Positions 31,236 to 42,265 of a DNA stretch of 64,000 nt are shown one piece after another. The translations under genes and the position numbers were made by a program. The notes under the pieces were generated by a model, which made no database searches, was not told where the DNA came from, and saw only the letters and a list, made by a program, of their open reading frames with translations. The DNA comes from Plotosus lineatus (Eukaryota; Chordata; Actinopteri; Siluriformes; Plotosidae): contig CM045735.1 of the NCBI GenBank assembly GCA_024760905.1, positions 31,286,249 through 31,350,248 on the forward strand, given 5' to 3'. Position 1 is the stretch's first letter, and each line of letters starts with the position of its first letter.

Positions 31236-31614
31236 TGGTGTCTTATCAGCTAGCCTATGCGGCTCTTGTTCTGACCAATCAATATGTGCGTGGAGGTAAA
31301 TTAATGACCTCAAACTAGCACTAAATCAGTGCTCATGGGGGTAAGTTATACCAGTGCTTACTTAATTTTACAACAGCAGGTCAGGCTATGTCTCAGATCC
31401 GTGGTCTGAGAAGGGGTCTGAGACGGTTCTGACCAGGATAAAGGTTAGTGTTTGAAGAATAAAAGAATATTAGTCTTTCTGACTTGCGTGTTCCATTTTA
31501 ACAGACGTTTACTAGAACTAAACATAACATTTGTATTGGAACACCCATCTAATTATATGTAATTTTTTTTCCATGGCTGTTGTATTTTACTGCAAGTTTC
31601 TCATGGTTCTTTAT

Positions 31615-31615
31615 G

Positions 31616-31677
<62 letters not shown>
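31615..31677. repeat. (AT)n microsatellite
   Basis: About 30 uninterrupted TA units. Confidence 0.97.
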
Positions 31678-31679
<2 letters not shown>

Positions 31680-31856
31680 TCTTCACTGTTATTGGAATTG
31701 TGTAACAAAGAAAATGTTTCTTTGTTTTGTCAATGTAAGTTTATATAATAATAAAGAATTCATACAGGAGGGTGTTATAGGACAGTGTCAGAAATATCAT
31801 TTAGCATGTTGAATCACTTTCAAAACATTTTTAGCAGATATTAAAGGATTCAAACA

Positions 31857-32205
31857 GGGGGCAGTGGTGGTCTAGTGGTATAGGGCGCTGGATCGCTGAT
31901 CCAAAGGTTGGGGGTTCGAGTCCCACTCTCCACAAGGTTGTCACTGTCCCCCCCAGTGCAGCTAACTGGGTTATCAAAGGCGGGCCATGTCTCACTGTCT
32001 ATGGTGTGAGGCATGTAAAAGAACCATTGCTGACTTTCGTAAAGAGTAGCTGCAAAGCCATCAGCGTGTTTTTGTCCCTTGCTAAAAAGGGTTGTGACAG
32101 GAAGGGCATCTGACGTAAAAACCTCTGCCAAATCAAACGTGCGAATCAGATGATTTGCTGTGGCGACTCCCGAGTAAAAGGGAAAAAGCCAAAAGGAAGA
32201 CAGAC
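31857..32205 (+). mobile_element. SINE family A, full-length with 17-bp target duplication
   Basis: 349 bp with an intact A box and B box (GGTTCGAGTCC), RTE 5'-like body and RTE 3'-like tail GCGACTCCCGAGTAAAAGGG, ending in GACAGAC. Flanked by ATTAAAGGATTCAAACA at 31840-31856 and 32206-32222. The best reference copy in this window. Confidence 0.93.
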
Positions 32206-32462
32206 ATTAAAGGATTCAAACATGTAGATGTTTAAGCCTTTTTGGATATAATCATAATCAATACAATTTTGGGGGCAACCAAGAGAGCTGACAATGTAAA
32301 CCCAGAATTAAAATTTTTGAATGGAGAAAATCATCAAGCACTGTGGGACTTTGGATTAGTTTAACTGCCTTCAGTTCATTCAGAGGCCATGGATTACTCC
32401 ATCATTCAAACATTTTAATCTGTGCTTCAAGTGAACAGCGGACTTCAGCTTCACTAAATGAA

Positions 32463-32770
32463 CTCATGACCTGCACAGTGGTGTAGTGGTTAGAACATTT
32501 GCTTCACAGCAAGAAGGTCCTGGGTTCAAGTCCCTGGCTTGATGTCTCTGGAGTTTGCATGTTCCCCGGTGCTTGCATGGGTTTCTTCTTATGTTTTCTG
32601 ATTTTCTGGCACTGTCCAAAGATATGAACGTTAGGCTCATTGGCTGTTCAAAATTGCCTCTAGATGTGAGTGTGTGTTGACCTTGTGATGGTCTTCACAT
32701 AGTGTTGGCTGGACAAGCCTTCAGTTCACCCCACAGACGCCCCCACCCTCAGTGAGTGAGTAAATGAAAT
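32463..32770 (+). mobile_element. Family C tRNA-like SINE
   Basis: Head GCACAGTGGTGTAGTGGTTA (A box) and GGGTTCAAGTCCCTGG (B box), then GGAGTTTGCATGTTCCCCGG and a tail near GTGTTGGCTGGACAAGCC. Confidence 0.75.
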
Positions 32771-33206
32771 CAGCCTTCTTGGCCATTGAGTTCTTTGAGA
32801 GATTGATAGTGCTGTCGTCACAGTTAATAGGCATTACAACTCCTAATGATATGATTTAGTGTACTGTAGTCCCAAAATGAGTTCCTCCAGTATTGATTCT
32901 GCTTCGTGTTCGGGTTTCATAGAAACAAACCAATCCAGCTGTCTTTGGGCGAATGGTATGCTATATCTTTGGTATACCGAAGTATTACATGAATAAAAGA
33001 GGGACAGATTCACCCCATCACACTTTAGGGTAATTAACTGCTAGATATACTCATCTATTTTTGGACGACAGAAGGAAACGAGTGTACCCAGAGGGAATGT
33101 TCACAGGTAAAAGAAGAATGAAACGACAGCTTGAATTAAAAAGTAAATTTAAATTATTGCACAGAACATTTATTTGGCCAATAATCAATATTTATTTATA
33201 GTGTTT
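32771..33206. other. Unannotated gap
   Basis: No repeat or coding region recognised. Moderately AT-rich. Confidence 0.5.
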
Positions 33207-33243
33207 GTGGCGACCCCTGATAAAGGGAAAAGCTGAAAGGAAA

Positions 33244-33284
<41 letters not shown>
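33207..33284 (+). mobile_element. RTE 3'-end fragment with (CT)n tail
   Basis: GTGGCGACCCCTGATAAAGG followed by AAAAGCTGAAAGGAAA and a CT microsatellite. This is the terminal ~40 bp of the RTE LINE. Confidence 0.7.
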
Positions 33285-33289
<5 letters not shown>

Positions 33290-33595
33290 GTGTGAGTTGT
33301 GTTGTGTTCAAAATAATGGCAGTCAGATGTCACTAACCTGATCAAGCACTGTGGTGGAAATTGCTGATTCTGTGTCATTGAATCACAATTTGAAATGGGC
33401 GTGTTCAACATAATAGCAGTGTGCAGTTTACTTAGTGACATCATTCATTCTTTGAATAAAAGATGCCAATTACTGGCCTTATTTAAGGAAGGAACTCCGC
33501 AAATGTGCATGCTTGTTATAGAACAGTTCTTTCTGAAACTATGAGGGAAATGGATTGTTCCGGACATTATTTAGAAGATCAGCATACTTTGATTA

Positions 33596-34445
33596 GGGGG
33601 CAGTGGTGGTCTCGTGGTATAGGGCGCTGGATTGCTGATGGTGTCGCTTGTTTTTCTTATGAGACTGTTTGCATTTGGTGACCTCTGACCCCTGTAGCAC
33701 GCCTAGCCTGCAATCCCTATGTATCTATAGTCTGGCAAACACCGAAGCAGGCCAGGCCGTGGTGAACATCATGGGTGTGGGAGTAGACACCATCAACACA
33801 GTGCTTGCAGCTCAGCCGGGCAGGTAGGGTGTGGGTATGTCTGTGTGAGCAGTGACGTGACCAGTGAGCAGCAGCAGCTGAGACTGGTCTGCTTGATATC
33901 ACATTTCTTCCTAAACATTTTTTGACTGCTCCTTCCTTTCCACGAAAATCAGAAATGTATTATCATATACAGTGATCCTTTGCTACTTCACGCTTCAATT
34001 CATGTGGCTTCAATGCATTGAAGTTTTTTTTTTTTTTTTTTTAATTCATCGAATTAAAAAATAAGGAAATTAAGGAAGAATAGGGGAGAAAGTTAAGGTG
34101 GTGGTCTAGTGGAATAGGGCGCTGGATCGCTGATCCAAAGGTTGGGGGTTCGAGTCCCAGTCTCCACAGGGTTTTCACTGTCCCCCCAGTGCAGCTAACT
34201 GGGTTATCAAAGGCCGGCCATGTCTCTCACTGTCTATGGTGAGAGGCATGTAAAAGAACCATTGCTGACATTCGTAAAGAGTAGCTGCAAAGTCGTCAGC
34301 GTGTTTCTGTCCATTTCTAAAAAAGGGTTGTGACAGGAAGGGCATCCGATGTAAAAACCTCTGCCAAATCAAACGTGCGAATCAGATGATTTGCTGTGGC
34401 GACTCCCGAGTAAAAGGGAAAAAGCCGAAAGGAAGACAGACAGAC
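33596..34445 (+). mobile_element. Composite insertion: SINE head + NUP188 exon-4 region + SINE A
   Basis: An 850-bp insertion flanked by a 15-bp duplication AGCATACTTTGATTA (33581-33595 and 34446-34460). Order: 43 bp of SINE A head (33596-33638), 457 bp almost identical to 7691-8145 of NUP188 (33639-34095: intron, exon 4, intron and the left end of family X), then a SINE A (34096-34445) whose tail is the 3' end of the insertion. One target duplication around all three parts indicates one integration event. Confidence 0.85.
33698..33823 (+). pseudogene. Duplicate of NUP188 exon 4
   Basis: All 126 bases equal 7753-7878. The acceptor AG and donor gtaggg are kept, so it is a splice-competent orphan exon, but it lies about 3.2 kb downstream of the NUP188 stop codon and has no partner exons. 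Flanking intron bases differ from the source by a few small indels and substitutions, so the copy is recent. Confidence 0.93.
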
Positions 34446-34564
34446 AGCATACTTTGATTAAAAAGTTGCTTGGAGAGGAAAAACATGAGAAGTGTAGAAA
34501 ATAATCTCGATTACTTTAAAATGTCAGCTAAATCCAGAAAGAAGTGGAATAAAGTGCAAAACTG

Positions 34565-34860
34565 GTGCACAGACATTTGCTCACAGGACAAATGCTCACA
34601 ACCTTCATTGAAAAAAAACAGACATGCATAATACAAAAAGATCACACTGTGTTCTAAAAATTATTTCTTCTTATAAATACATAATGCTCAATTAACTCAT
34701 TATATATTAGGATTTAGGGTTAGGCTTAGCGTTAAAATTGAACAATTTTTTATGTTGTGAGCAAATGTCTGTTTTTTCATTGAGGTTTTTGAGCATTCGT
34801 CCTGTGAGCATGCGTCTTGTGAGCATTTGTCCTGTGAGCAAATGTCCGGGAACCGAAAAA
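34565..34860. mobile_element. Inverted-repeat MITE
   Basis: Left arm around CATTTGCTCACAGGACAAAT and right arm around CATTTGTCCTGTGAGCAAAT, with internal TGAGCATTCGTCCTGTGAGC-type repeats. Extended imperfect hairpin, no ORF. Confidence 0.65.
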
Positions 34861-36544
34861 CTACTGTTAGGTTACTGAATCGGCCCCCACGAATACTTCT
34901 CATTGATTGATTCACCTTTGTCACCCAGAAGCACTTCTGGAGCAAATCGTAAAAAAAAAGACAGCAGTCCATGTAAAAAACAACAGTCTTTATTGACAAA
35001 TCACCAACACACAGTGGTGAAGTACACATACAGTATAGCACTGTATACAGCTCTAAGTTGGTTCCCCACCCTAGGTGAGGAGCTGATTGAGACTGGTTAG
35101 TCTAGGGGGCTGGTGGTGGTCATCAGTACTTTTCCCACAAGAAAAACAAGTCTACAGTGTCTAGGAGCAGATGGACGATATCAGAATAAGAGACACAACA
35201 TTCACAGAGCAAGGTCACACAAGACAATGGCCTCTTCGAATAGAGAAGCAACATTCACAGTAGAAATCTCACACCTGATTCTTACAAAAAATATAAGCCT
35301 GTAATTTTCCATACTCATAGAAACAAGTAAAAAAAAAAATTCACAGTATGATGATTAAGAACATTTTCCCTTCAACTACCATTTGAATGGATGAAGAGCC
35401 AAAATGACAAGGACTCAGCCATCAATCAGCTCCAGAAAAATCAAAGGAGGTCTAAAGTGACCTGTGAGTCCTGATACAATTCGGAGACGCCTATGTGAAG
35501 CCAGGCTAACGGCAAGAAGCCCCCACAAAAGTTCCTTTGCTGAAGAGGTTACGATTTGCCAAAGAGCACATTGACTAGCCCAAAGAGAAACGGCACAACA
35601 TTTTGTGGACTGATGAAAGTAAGATTGTTCATTCTGGGTCTAGTGACCAGAGACAGGTTTCACATGACCCACAAACACTGAATTCAAGCCACAGTACACT
35701 GTGGAGACAATGAAGTCTGGTGGCGCAAGCATCATGATATGGGGATGTTTCTCATACTATGGTGTCGGGCCTATTTATCGCATCCCAAGGAGCATGGATC
35801 AGTTTGAATACTGTACATCAGAGCACTTGCTCAGTTGCCTTATGTTGAAGCGGAGATGTCCTTGAAATGGGTGTTCTAACAAGACCACAACCCCAAAACT
35901 CCGTAAACGGGAATTATCTTGGTTCCAGACCAACAAGACTGATGTTATGGAGCGGCAACCCAAACCCCGATCCTTAATCCAATAGAAAACTTGTGGAGTG
36001 ACATCAAGAATGCAGTTTCTGAGGCAAAACTAAGAAATACAGAACACCTGTGGAATGTAGTCCAAGCACCCTGGGCTAGAAAACCTGCTCACGTGTGCCA
36101 GACGTCGGTTGATGCCATGCAACACGGATGTGCAGCAGTTCTCACAAACATTGGTTATGCAACTAAATATTAGTTCAGTGATTGAAAGGAAAACTAAATC
36201 TTACATGTTTCAGTTTATGCAGTGAATGTTTGAGTTTGTAAAGATGAAATACCGACACTACTTTTTTTTTTAAACAGTCTAATATTCACTTTTCTTCAAT
36301 TTCTTTAAAGGAATAAAACTAATTTTATATATTTTCCTTCATGCTTTGATTTTGAATAGAATGTGTCGTGTCCCCAATGCATGTGTGTGAATGGAAATAA
36401 AAGCTGTTCTCAGGAGTTTGAGCTTTAGTCACTTTTTAAACACACTGCTGTTATTTTGAATACAATTGTGTATATATTTATTATATTTTGGTAACAAATT
36501 ATTCGTGCTTTGTGGTCATACTTCATTCGTACTATGGTCACGCT

Positions 36545-38110
36545 GAGCCTGGAGCCTATCACAGCTGATTGTTGGTAAAGGTATGGTACAGCTTGAACAG
36601 CTCGTCAGTCCATTGCAGGGCCAATATTTACACCTTGGGGCAATTTGGAACATCCAATCTGCTTAATGTGCAGGTCTTTGGACTATGGGAGGTAACCAGA
36701 GTACCAGGAGGAAACCCTGCAAGATCGGGGGGAACATTCACTCTTAACGAACCTGGAACCTTTTTGCTGTGAGGTGTTTGTGCTCACCACTGTTTTAGCC
36801 CACAGATAATTTTTAAATTAATCAAAGTATTCATGGCAGAATTAGAATAAAAACATGTGGGTCAGTAAGGGCAAGGTGGCTCAGTGGTTAGCACACTCCA
36901 AGAATTTTCTGAGTTTGAATCTGAGAGCTTTCTCACAAATACACACCATAATTGTATGTTTTGGACACTATATTTCAACCAGAGTCAGTTGGGAATGCCT
37001 TAAATTCCCCCGACAACGCTGACAGATAATTGGTATTGATATGTTGATAATATCTGCGATGGCCTGGCGAGCTGTCCAGGGTGTACTCTGCCCTCGCCCG
37101 GAGTTGGCTGGGATGGGCGCCAGCCTCCCTGCAACCATAATTATGATGAAGTGATTTCAGAAAATGAATGTTGATAATATATGAAATCACTGTATCTCAG
37201 AATTAACTTTTCAATGTGTCTCTTAGGCTCAAAGGACTTATGCTTATACATATATGTAAGTATAATTATAATTAAGTAGGTCTTTTTAATCCATTCATTC
37301 ATTTGATGAACAGCTTAATCCTAATTCAGGTTGTGGGAATGCTGGTGCTCATCTCACCCGACTCTATGCAAGGGTAGAGTACACCCTGGACAGCTCGCCA
37401 GGCCAACACCCACCACCAATCACAATCTCACACCTAGGGGCGATTGGAACAGCCAATTATCCTATTGTGCAGGTGTTTGGGCTCTGGGATTAAACCGGAG
37501 TCCCAAGAGAAACCCATGCAAGCACAGGGAGCACATGCAAGCGCCACATAGAAATGCCTGATCTGGGAATCGAACCCAGGCCCTCTTGCTGTGAGACAGA
37601 CGTATTTAAAGTGGGCCTTTTCTGTGTAATTTTGGAGATGGCTCACTGTCCTCTGGCTGGAATTAGATGTTAGCACAGTGGTTAGGACACCTCACAGCAA
37701 GAAGCTCCTGGGTTTGGCGCATATCTGTGTGAAACTTGCATGTTTCCCCTGTGCTAGCTTTGGTTTCCTCCCACAATCCAAAAATATACATCAGCCTTTC
37801 TGCAAACCTTCCTTTTGGGGCTTTTTACACCCAAGCCACAGTGACACATCAGACGGGTGCTTATCCTTGGTTTCCATAGCGTGAAGCGACTAGGAGTCCA
37901 ACTCCTGGATTGGACACTAGTCCATCGCAGGTTACCTTCCCAGTATATATTTACTGGTACCCATTTATACTGCTGGGTGAACAGAGGCACACTTGTGGTT
38001 GAGACCTTGCCCAGAGGTCTTAGTACAGTGGGGGTCTAGCTGGGATTTGAACTCACAACCTCCCGATCATGAGCATAGCACCCTAACCACTACACCACCG
38101 ACCCCTCTCT
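36545..38110. mobile_element. Dense array of SINE fragments (families C and B)
   Basis: Family C fragments at about 36545-36780 (minus), 36862-37165 (plus), 37300-37595 (minus) and 37668-37795 (plus), abutting a minus-strand family B SINE at 37796-38106. Diagnostic pieces include GGTTAGCACACTCC, GGCAATTTGGAACATCC-like and AGGTTACCTTCCCAGTATAT. No coding region. Confidence 0.65.
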
Positions 38111-38159
38111 GCAAGCCTAATTAGGATTAAATGACTTAGAAGATGAATGACTGAATGAA

Positions 38160-38634
38160 AACTGAACCACTCCATAAAGTCTTCTTCAGCACATCCCAAA
38201 GACTGTCAATTATATATTTCACTATTAGAGGCCCAATTTTATATCTGTGTCCTCAGGGAAGAAAAGTCCATAGCCGGGTCATTCAGTACATTCAGGTTGG
38301 CAGCTGACTTCATTTTATTCTAACACAATGTTGGTGGGCTTCTACCTGACCAACTGAAACAGCAGTATAATGCGGGTTTTGCACTATCAAATCAAAGCTA
38401 AAGGTGGTCAAACAAAATATTAGTGTGTTTTTCTTTTGGGGCTGGACAGTGTATGTCCATTCTTCTGAGAAGCCATTCCTCTATATTTTTTAATGTGGTG
38501 GTGGTGGTAGAAGAGCATACAGTATATGGGGAGCAGAGCTGGGGCACAGTCAGCATTTGGATTGATCACCGGGATGTATAGTGAACTTGAGGTCATTATG
38601 CTCTTTAGGCCACATACTGTAATAAATTCTGTGG
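38160..38634. other. Unannotated gap
   Basis: Contains Tc1-like traces (CAACACAATGTTGGTGGGCT and AGCCATTCCTCTATATTTTT types are uncertain). Nothing firmly recognised. Confidence 0.35.
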
Positions 38635-38768
38635 GGGCAGTATTGGCCCGGTGGTAAGGTACTGGATTACTGATCCCAAGGTCGGGGGTTCAAGCCCCTC
38701 GATTGGTACTGGTTGTTATTGCTGTCCCCCAGTGCAGCTAACTGGGTTATGAAAGGTCCAGAAAATGA
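38635..38768 (+). mobile_element. SINE A head with a different tail
   Basis: Head and 5' body of family A (GTATTGGCCCGGTGGTAAGG; CCCCCAGTGCAGCTAACTGG), then, instead of the RTE-like part, GAAAATGAATGAATG as found at the end of family C SINEs. Confidence 0.65.
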
Positions 38769-38859
38769 ATGAATGTTAATTCCGCAAAGCAAAAATTCAG
38801 CTTCTGCATCCCCATCCAAAGTCAACACACATACTTGGAACAGTTGGCTACCACATATC

Positions 38860-39044
38860 TCAGCATGTTGAGAGTGGTTGGGGGTTAGGTGCCTTGCTCA
38901 AGGGCACTTCAATCATGACGGTGGAGGACAGGAAGGTGCAGCTCACTCTATCTGCTGCCACACCTTTCTTTTTTGGCTGATTCGAACCAGTGACCTTCAG
39001 GTCTTAAACCTGCTTCTCGAACTATTAGGTCACATGTGGTCATT
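38860..39044 (-). mobile_element. Degraded tRNA-like repeat, target of the RTE R2 insertion
   Basis: Contains TTAGGTGCCTTGCTCAAGGG and the reversed B box GATTCGAACCAGTGACCTT, as in common fish SINE-like repeats. LINE R2 inserted at its right side. Confidence 0.5.
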
Positions 39045-39177
39045 ATTGTGCCCAATGCAGCCATGAGGTGGGGGGCACTAACCAGTGTCTCTCCCCCTCA
39101 TGCCGGTCCCAAGCCCGGAGAAATGCAGAGGGTTGTGTCAGGAAGGGCATCCGACGTAAAACCAGTGCCAAACATTT

Positions 39178-40143
39178 ATGATGCAAATCAGAAGTACTAC
39201 CCCCATACCGGATCGGTCGAGGCCCGGGTTAACAACGACCGCCATCAGTGCTGTCAATCAACAGGGTGCTGATGGAAATTGGACTACTGTTGGTCGAAGA
39301 CGTCGAAGAAGGAGAGGTGGGAGGCGTGTCCGTAGGCAGAGAGAGAAAAGGAAAGGCATGAGTCTAGGACTGAGAGTGGGGACTTTGAATGTTGAAACTA
39401 TGCAAAGAAAAGGTAGAGAGCTCGCTGACATGATGCAGAGGAGGAAGGTGGACATACTGTGTGTTCAGGAGACCAGGTGGAAAGGTAGCAAAGCTAAAAG
39501 CTTAGGAGCAGGGTTTAAGCTATTTTATCACGGTGTGGATGGGAAGAGAAATGGAGTAGGAGTCATCTTGAAGGAGGAGTTTGTCAGGAATGTTCTAAAA
39601 GTGAAAAGAGTGTCAGACAGAGTGATGAGTCTCAAGGTAGAAATTGAAGGTGTAATGCTCAATGTTGTTAGTGCTTATGCCCCACAGGCAGGATGTGAGC
39701 TAGAAGAGAAGGAGAGATTCTGGAGTGACTTAGATGAAGTGATGCAGAGTACCGCCAGAGGTGAAAGAGTGGTCATTGGTGCAGACTTCAATGGACATGT
39801 TGGTGCAGGCAACAGAGGGGACGAGGAAGTAATGGGCAGGTTTGGTATTCAGGACAGAAACGCAGAAGGACAGATGTTGATAGATTTTGCAAAAAGGATG
39901 GAAATGGCTGTGGTGAATACTTTCTTCCAGAAGAAACAGGAGCATAGGGTGACTTATAAAAGCGGAGGTAGGAGCACACAGGTAGACTACATCTTGTGTA
40001 GGCGATGTAATTTGAAGGAAGTCAGTGACTGCAAAGTCATAGTGGGTGAGAGTGTTGCCAAACAGCATAGGATGGTGGTGTGCAGGATGACTCTGATGGT
40101 GAGAAAGGTGAAAAAGGCAAAGGCAGAGCAGAAGACAAAGTAG
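39178..40143 (+). pseudogene. R2 LINE ORF, endonuclease half up to the premature stop
   Basis: 321 codons. Catalytic motifs of the AP endonuclease are all readable: Glu in QETRWKG, Asp and Asn in GADFNGHVG, and Asp in STQVDYI. Translation would stop at the TAG 40141, giving an endonuclease without reverse transcriptase. The frame after the stop is open to 42165, so only this change breaks the polyprotein. Confidence 0.9.
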
Positions 40144-42165
40144 TGGAAGCTGAAAAAGGAAGAGTGTCGTGTTGTCTTCAAGGAGGAGTTGAAACAGGCT
40201 TTGGGTGGCCAGGAAGTGCTTCCAAATGACTGGACAACCACAGCAAATGTGATCAGGGACACAGGTAGGAGAGTACTTGGTGTGTCCTCTGGAAGGAAAG
40301 TAGATAAGGAGACTTGGTGGTGGAATGAGGAAGTGCAGGAGTGTGTACAAAGGAAGAGATTAGCTAAGAAGAAGTGGGACATTGAGAGGACCGAAGAGAG
40401 TAAACAGGAGTACAGGGAGACACAGCGTAAGGCGAAAGTAGCAGTGGCTAAGGCCAAACAGAGGGCGTATGATGACTTGTATGATAGGTTGGATAGTAAA
40501 GAGGGAGAAAATTATCTATACAGGTTGGCACAGCAGAGAAATAGAGATGGGAAGGAGGTGCAGCAAGTTAGATTGATAAAGGACAGAGAGGGAAATGTAT
40601 TGACTGATGACAGAAGTGTGCTGGGAAGATGGAAAGAGTACTTTGAAGAGCTGATGAATGAGGAAAATGAGAGAGAAAAAAGAGTAGAAGAGGTGACCGT
40701 GGAGGAGCAGGATGTAGCAAAGATCAGTAAGGGTGAAGTGAGAAGGGCATTGAAGAGGATGAAGAATGGAAAGGCAGTTGGCCCTGATGATATACCTGTG
40801 GAGGTATGGAAGTGTCTAGGAGAGGTAGCAGTAGATTTTCTGACAAGAACATTCAACAAGGTACTAGAGAGTGAGCAGATGCCGGAGGAGTGGAGGAGAA
40901 GTGTGCTGGTGCCCATTTTTAAGAATAAGGGAGACGTGCAGAGTTGCAGCAACTACAGAGGGATAAAGTTGATGAGCCATACGATGAAGTTATGGGAAAG
41001 AATAGTGGAAGCTAGACTAAGGGCAGAGGTCAGCATTTGTGAACAACAGTTTGGTTTCATGCCAAGAAAGAGCACCACAGATGCAATGTTTGCTTTGAGG
41101 ATGTTAATAGAGAAGTACAGAGAAGGTCAGAGGGAGCTACATTGTGCCTTTGTGGATCTGGAAAAAGCATATGACAGGGTGCCGGGAGAAGAACTGTGGT
41201 ATTGCATGAGGAAGTCTGGAGTGGCAGAGAAGTATGTTAGAGTGGTGCAGGACATGTATGAGAGATGTAAGACAGTGGTGAGGTGTGCTGTCGGTGTGAC
41301 CGACGAATTCAAGGTGGAGGTGGGACTGCATCAAGGGTCAGCTCTGAGCCCCTTCTTGTTTGCTATGGTGATGGACAGGCTGACAGACAAGGTGAGACAA
41401 GAATCTCCATGGACTATGATGTTTGCAGATGACATTGTGATCTGTAGTGAGAGCAGAGAACAAGTGCAAGAAAATCTAGAGAGGTGGAGGTATGCCCTGG
41501 AAAGGAGAGGAATGAAGGTTAGCCTCAGAAAATCAGAATACATGTGTGTAAATGAGAAGGACCCAGGAGGAACGGTGATGTTACAGGGAGCAGAGATAAC
41601 GAAGGTGGAGGATTTTAAGTACTTAGGCTCAACAATCCAGAGCAATGGAGAGTGTGGAAAAGAGGTGAAGAAGCGTGTGCAGGCAGGCTGGAATGGTTGG
41701 AGAAAAGTGTCCGGTGTGATGTGCGATAGGAGAGTGTCAGCAAGAATGAAGGGAAAAGTGTACAAGACGGTGGTGAGGCCAGCGATGATGTATGGCTTAG
41801 AAACAGTGGCGCTGAGGAAAAGGCAGGAGGTCGCGGAGATGAAAATGTTGAGGTTCTCTCTGGGAGTAACGAGGATGGATAGGATCAAAAATGAGTATAT
41901 CAGAGGGACAGCCCACGTAAGATGTTCTGGAGACAAAGTCAGAGAGGCTAGATTGAGATGGTTTGGACATGTACAGAGGAGGGATAGTGAGTATATTGGC
42001 AGTAGGATGCTGAGGTTTGAACTACCAGGCAGAAGGCCTCGAGGAAGACCAAAGAACAGATTTATGGATGTGGTGAAGGAAGACATGAAGGTCGTTGGAG
42101 TCAGAAAAGAAGATGCGGAGGACAGGGTGAGGTGGAGGTGGATGATTTGCTGTGGCGACCCCTGA
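40144..42165 (+). pseudogene. R2 LINE ORF, reverse-transcriptase half
   Basis: Same frame as 39178-40143; no in-frame start other than weak codons follows the TAG. Contains RT motifs including the A motif Asp (DLEKAYDR) and the FADD catalytic pair, and a C-terminal arginine-rich block (GRRPRGRPKN). The stop codon lies in GGCGACCCCTGA, the very segment copied in SINE tails. Its natural readthrough or suppression status cannot be judged here. Confidence 0.9.
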
Positions 42166-42265
42166 AGGGAGCAGCCGAAAGTAAAAGAAGAAGAAGAAGA
42201 ATTGTGCCCCTTCTTTTTCTACAGGGTCATTGTCTTGCTGGAAAATGTTTGGGCCACTTAGTTCT

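Larger units (their letters stand above)
33295..36472 (+). pseudogene. Decayed Tc1-like element hosting nested insertions
   Basis: Ends GTTCAAAATAATGGCAGT (about 33305) and the inverted ACTGCTGTTATTTTGAATAC (about 36446). The interior holds the exon-4/SINE composite (33596-34445) and an inverted-repeat MITE (about 34565-34860). Transposase traces run from about 35400 to 36173: WTDESKI near 35600 (first catalytic Asp region), and a C-terminal ORF 35991-36173 ending NIGYATKY, with many stops and shifts between. Non-functional. Confidence 0.7.
39054..42200 (+). mobile_element. RTE-clade LINE copy R2, full-length, one nonsense codon
   Basis: About 3.15 kb, flanked by the 9-bp repeat ATTGTGCCC (39045-39053, 42201-42209) and ending in (GAA)n. 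The 5' UTR contains GTGTCAGGAAGGGCATCCGA. One frame runs from ATG 39178 to TGA 42165 with a single TAG at 40141-40143, where two relatives have Trp (TGG). Order: basic N-terminus (RRRRRRGGRRVRRQREKRK); AP-type endonuclease (VDILCVQETRWKG, VSAYAPQAG, GADFNGHVG, STQVDYILCR); linker; reverse transcriptase (NGKAVGPDDIPVEVWK, NYRGIKLMSHTMKLWERI, AFVDLEKAYDRVP, LHQGSALSPFLFAM, MMFADDIVICSES, VEDFKYLGSTI); C-terminal GRRPRGRPKNRFMD region ending CCGDP. A small in-frame deletion near 41829 removes a few residues present in relatives. Confidence 0.93.

Noticed and set aside
33698..33823. Alternative or extra exon of NUP188
   Set aside because: It lies beyond the stop codon and likely poly(A) site, inside a retrotransposed composite. 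A transcript using it is not supported by the sequence.
34700..35041. 113-codon minus ORF with QDKCSQDACSQDECSK repeats
   Set aside because: It translates the arm of an inverted-repeat MITE; the periodicity comes from DNA repeats.
39730..40350. Long minus-strand ORFs opposite LINE R2 (also 50431-51051 opposite R3, 60978-61886 opposite R4)
   Set aside because: Antisense shadows of the LINE frame; they recur at the same place in each copy and have unlikely compositions.
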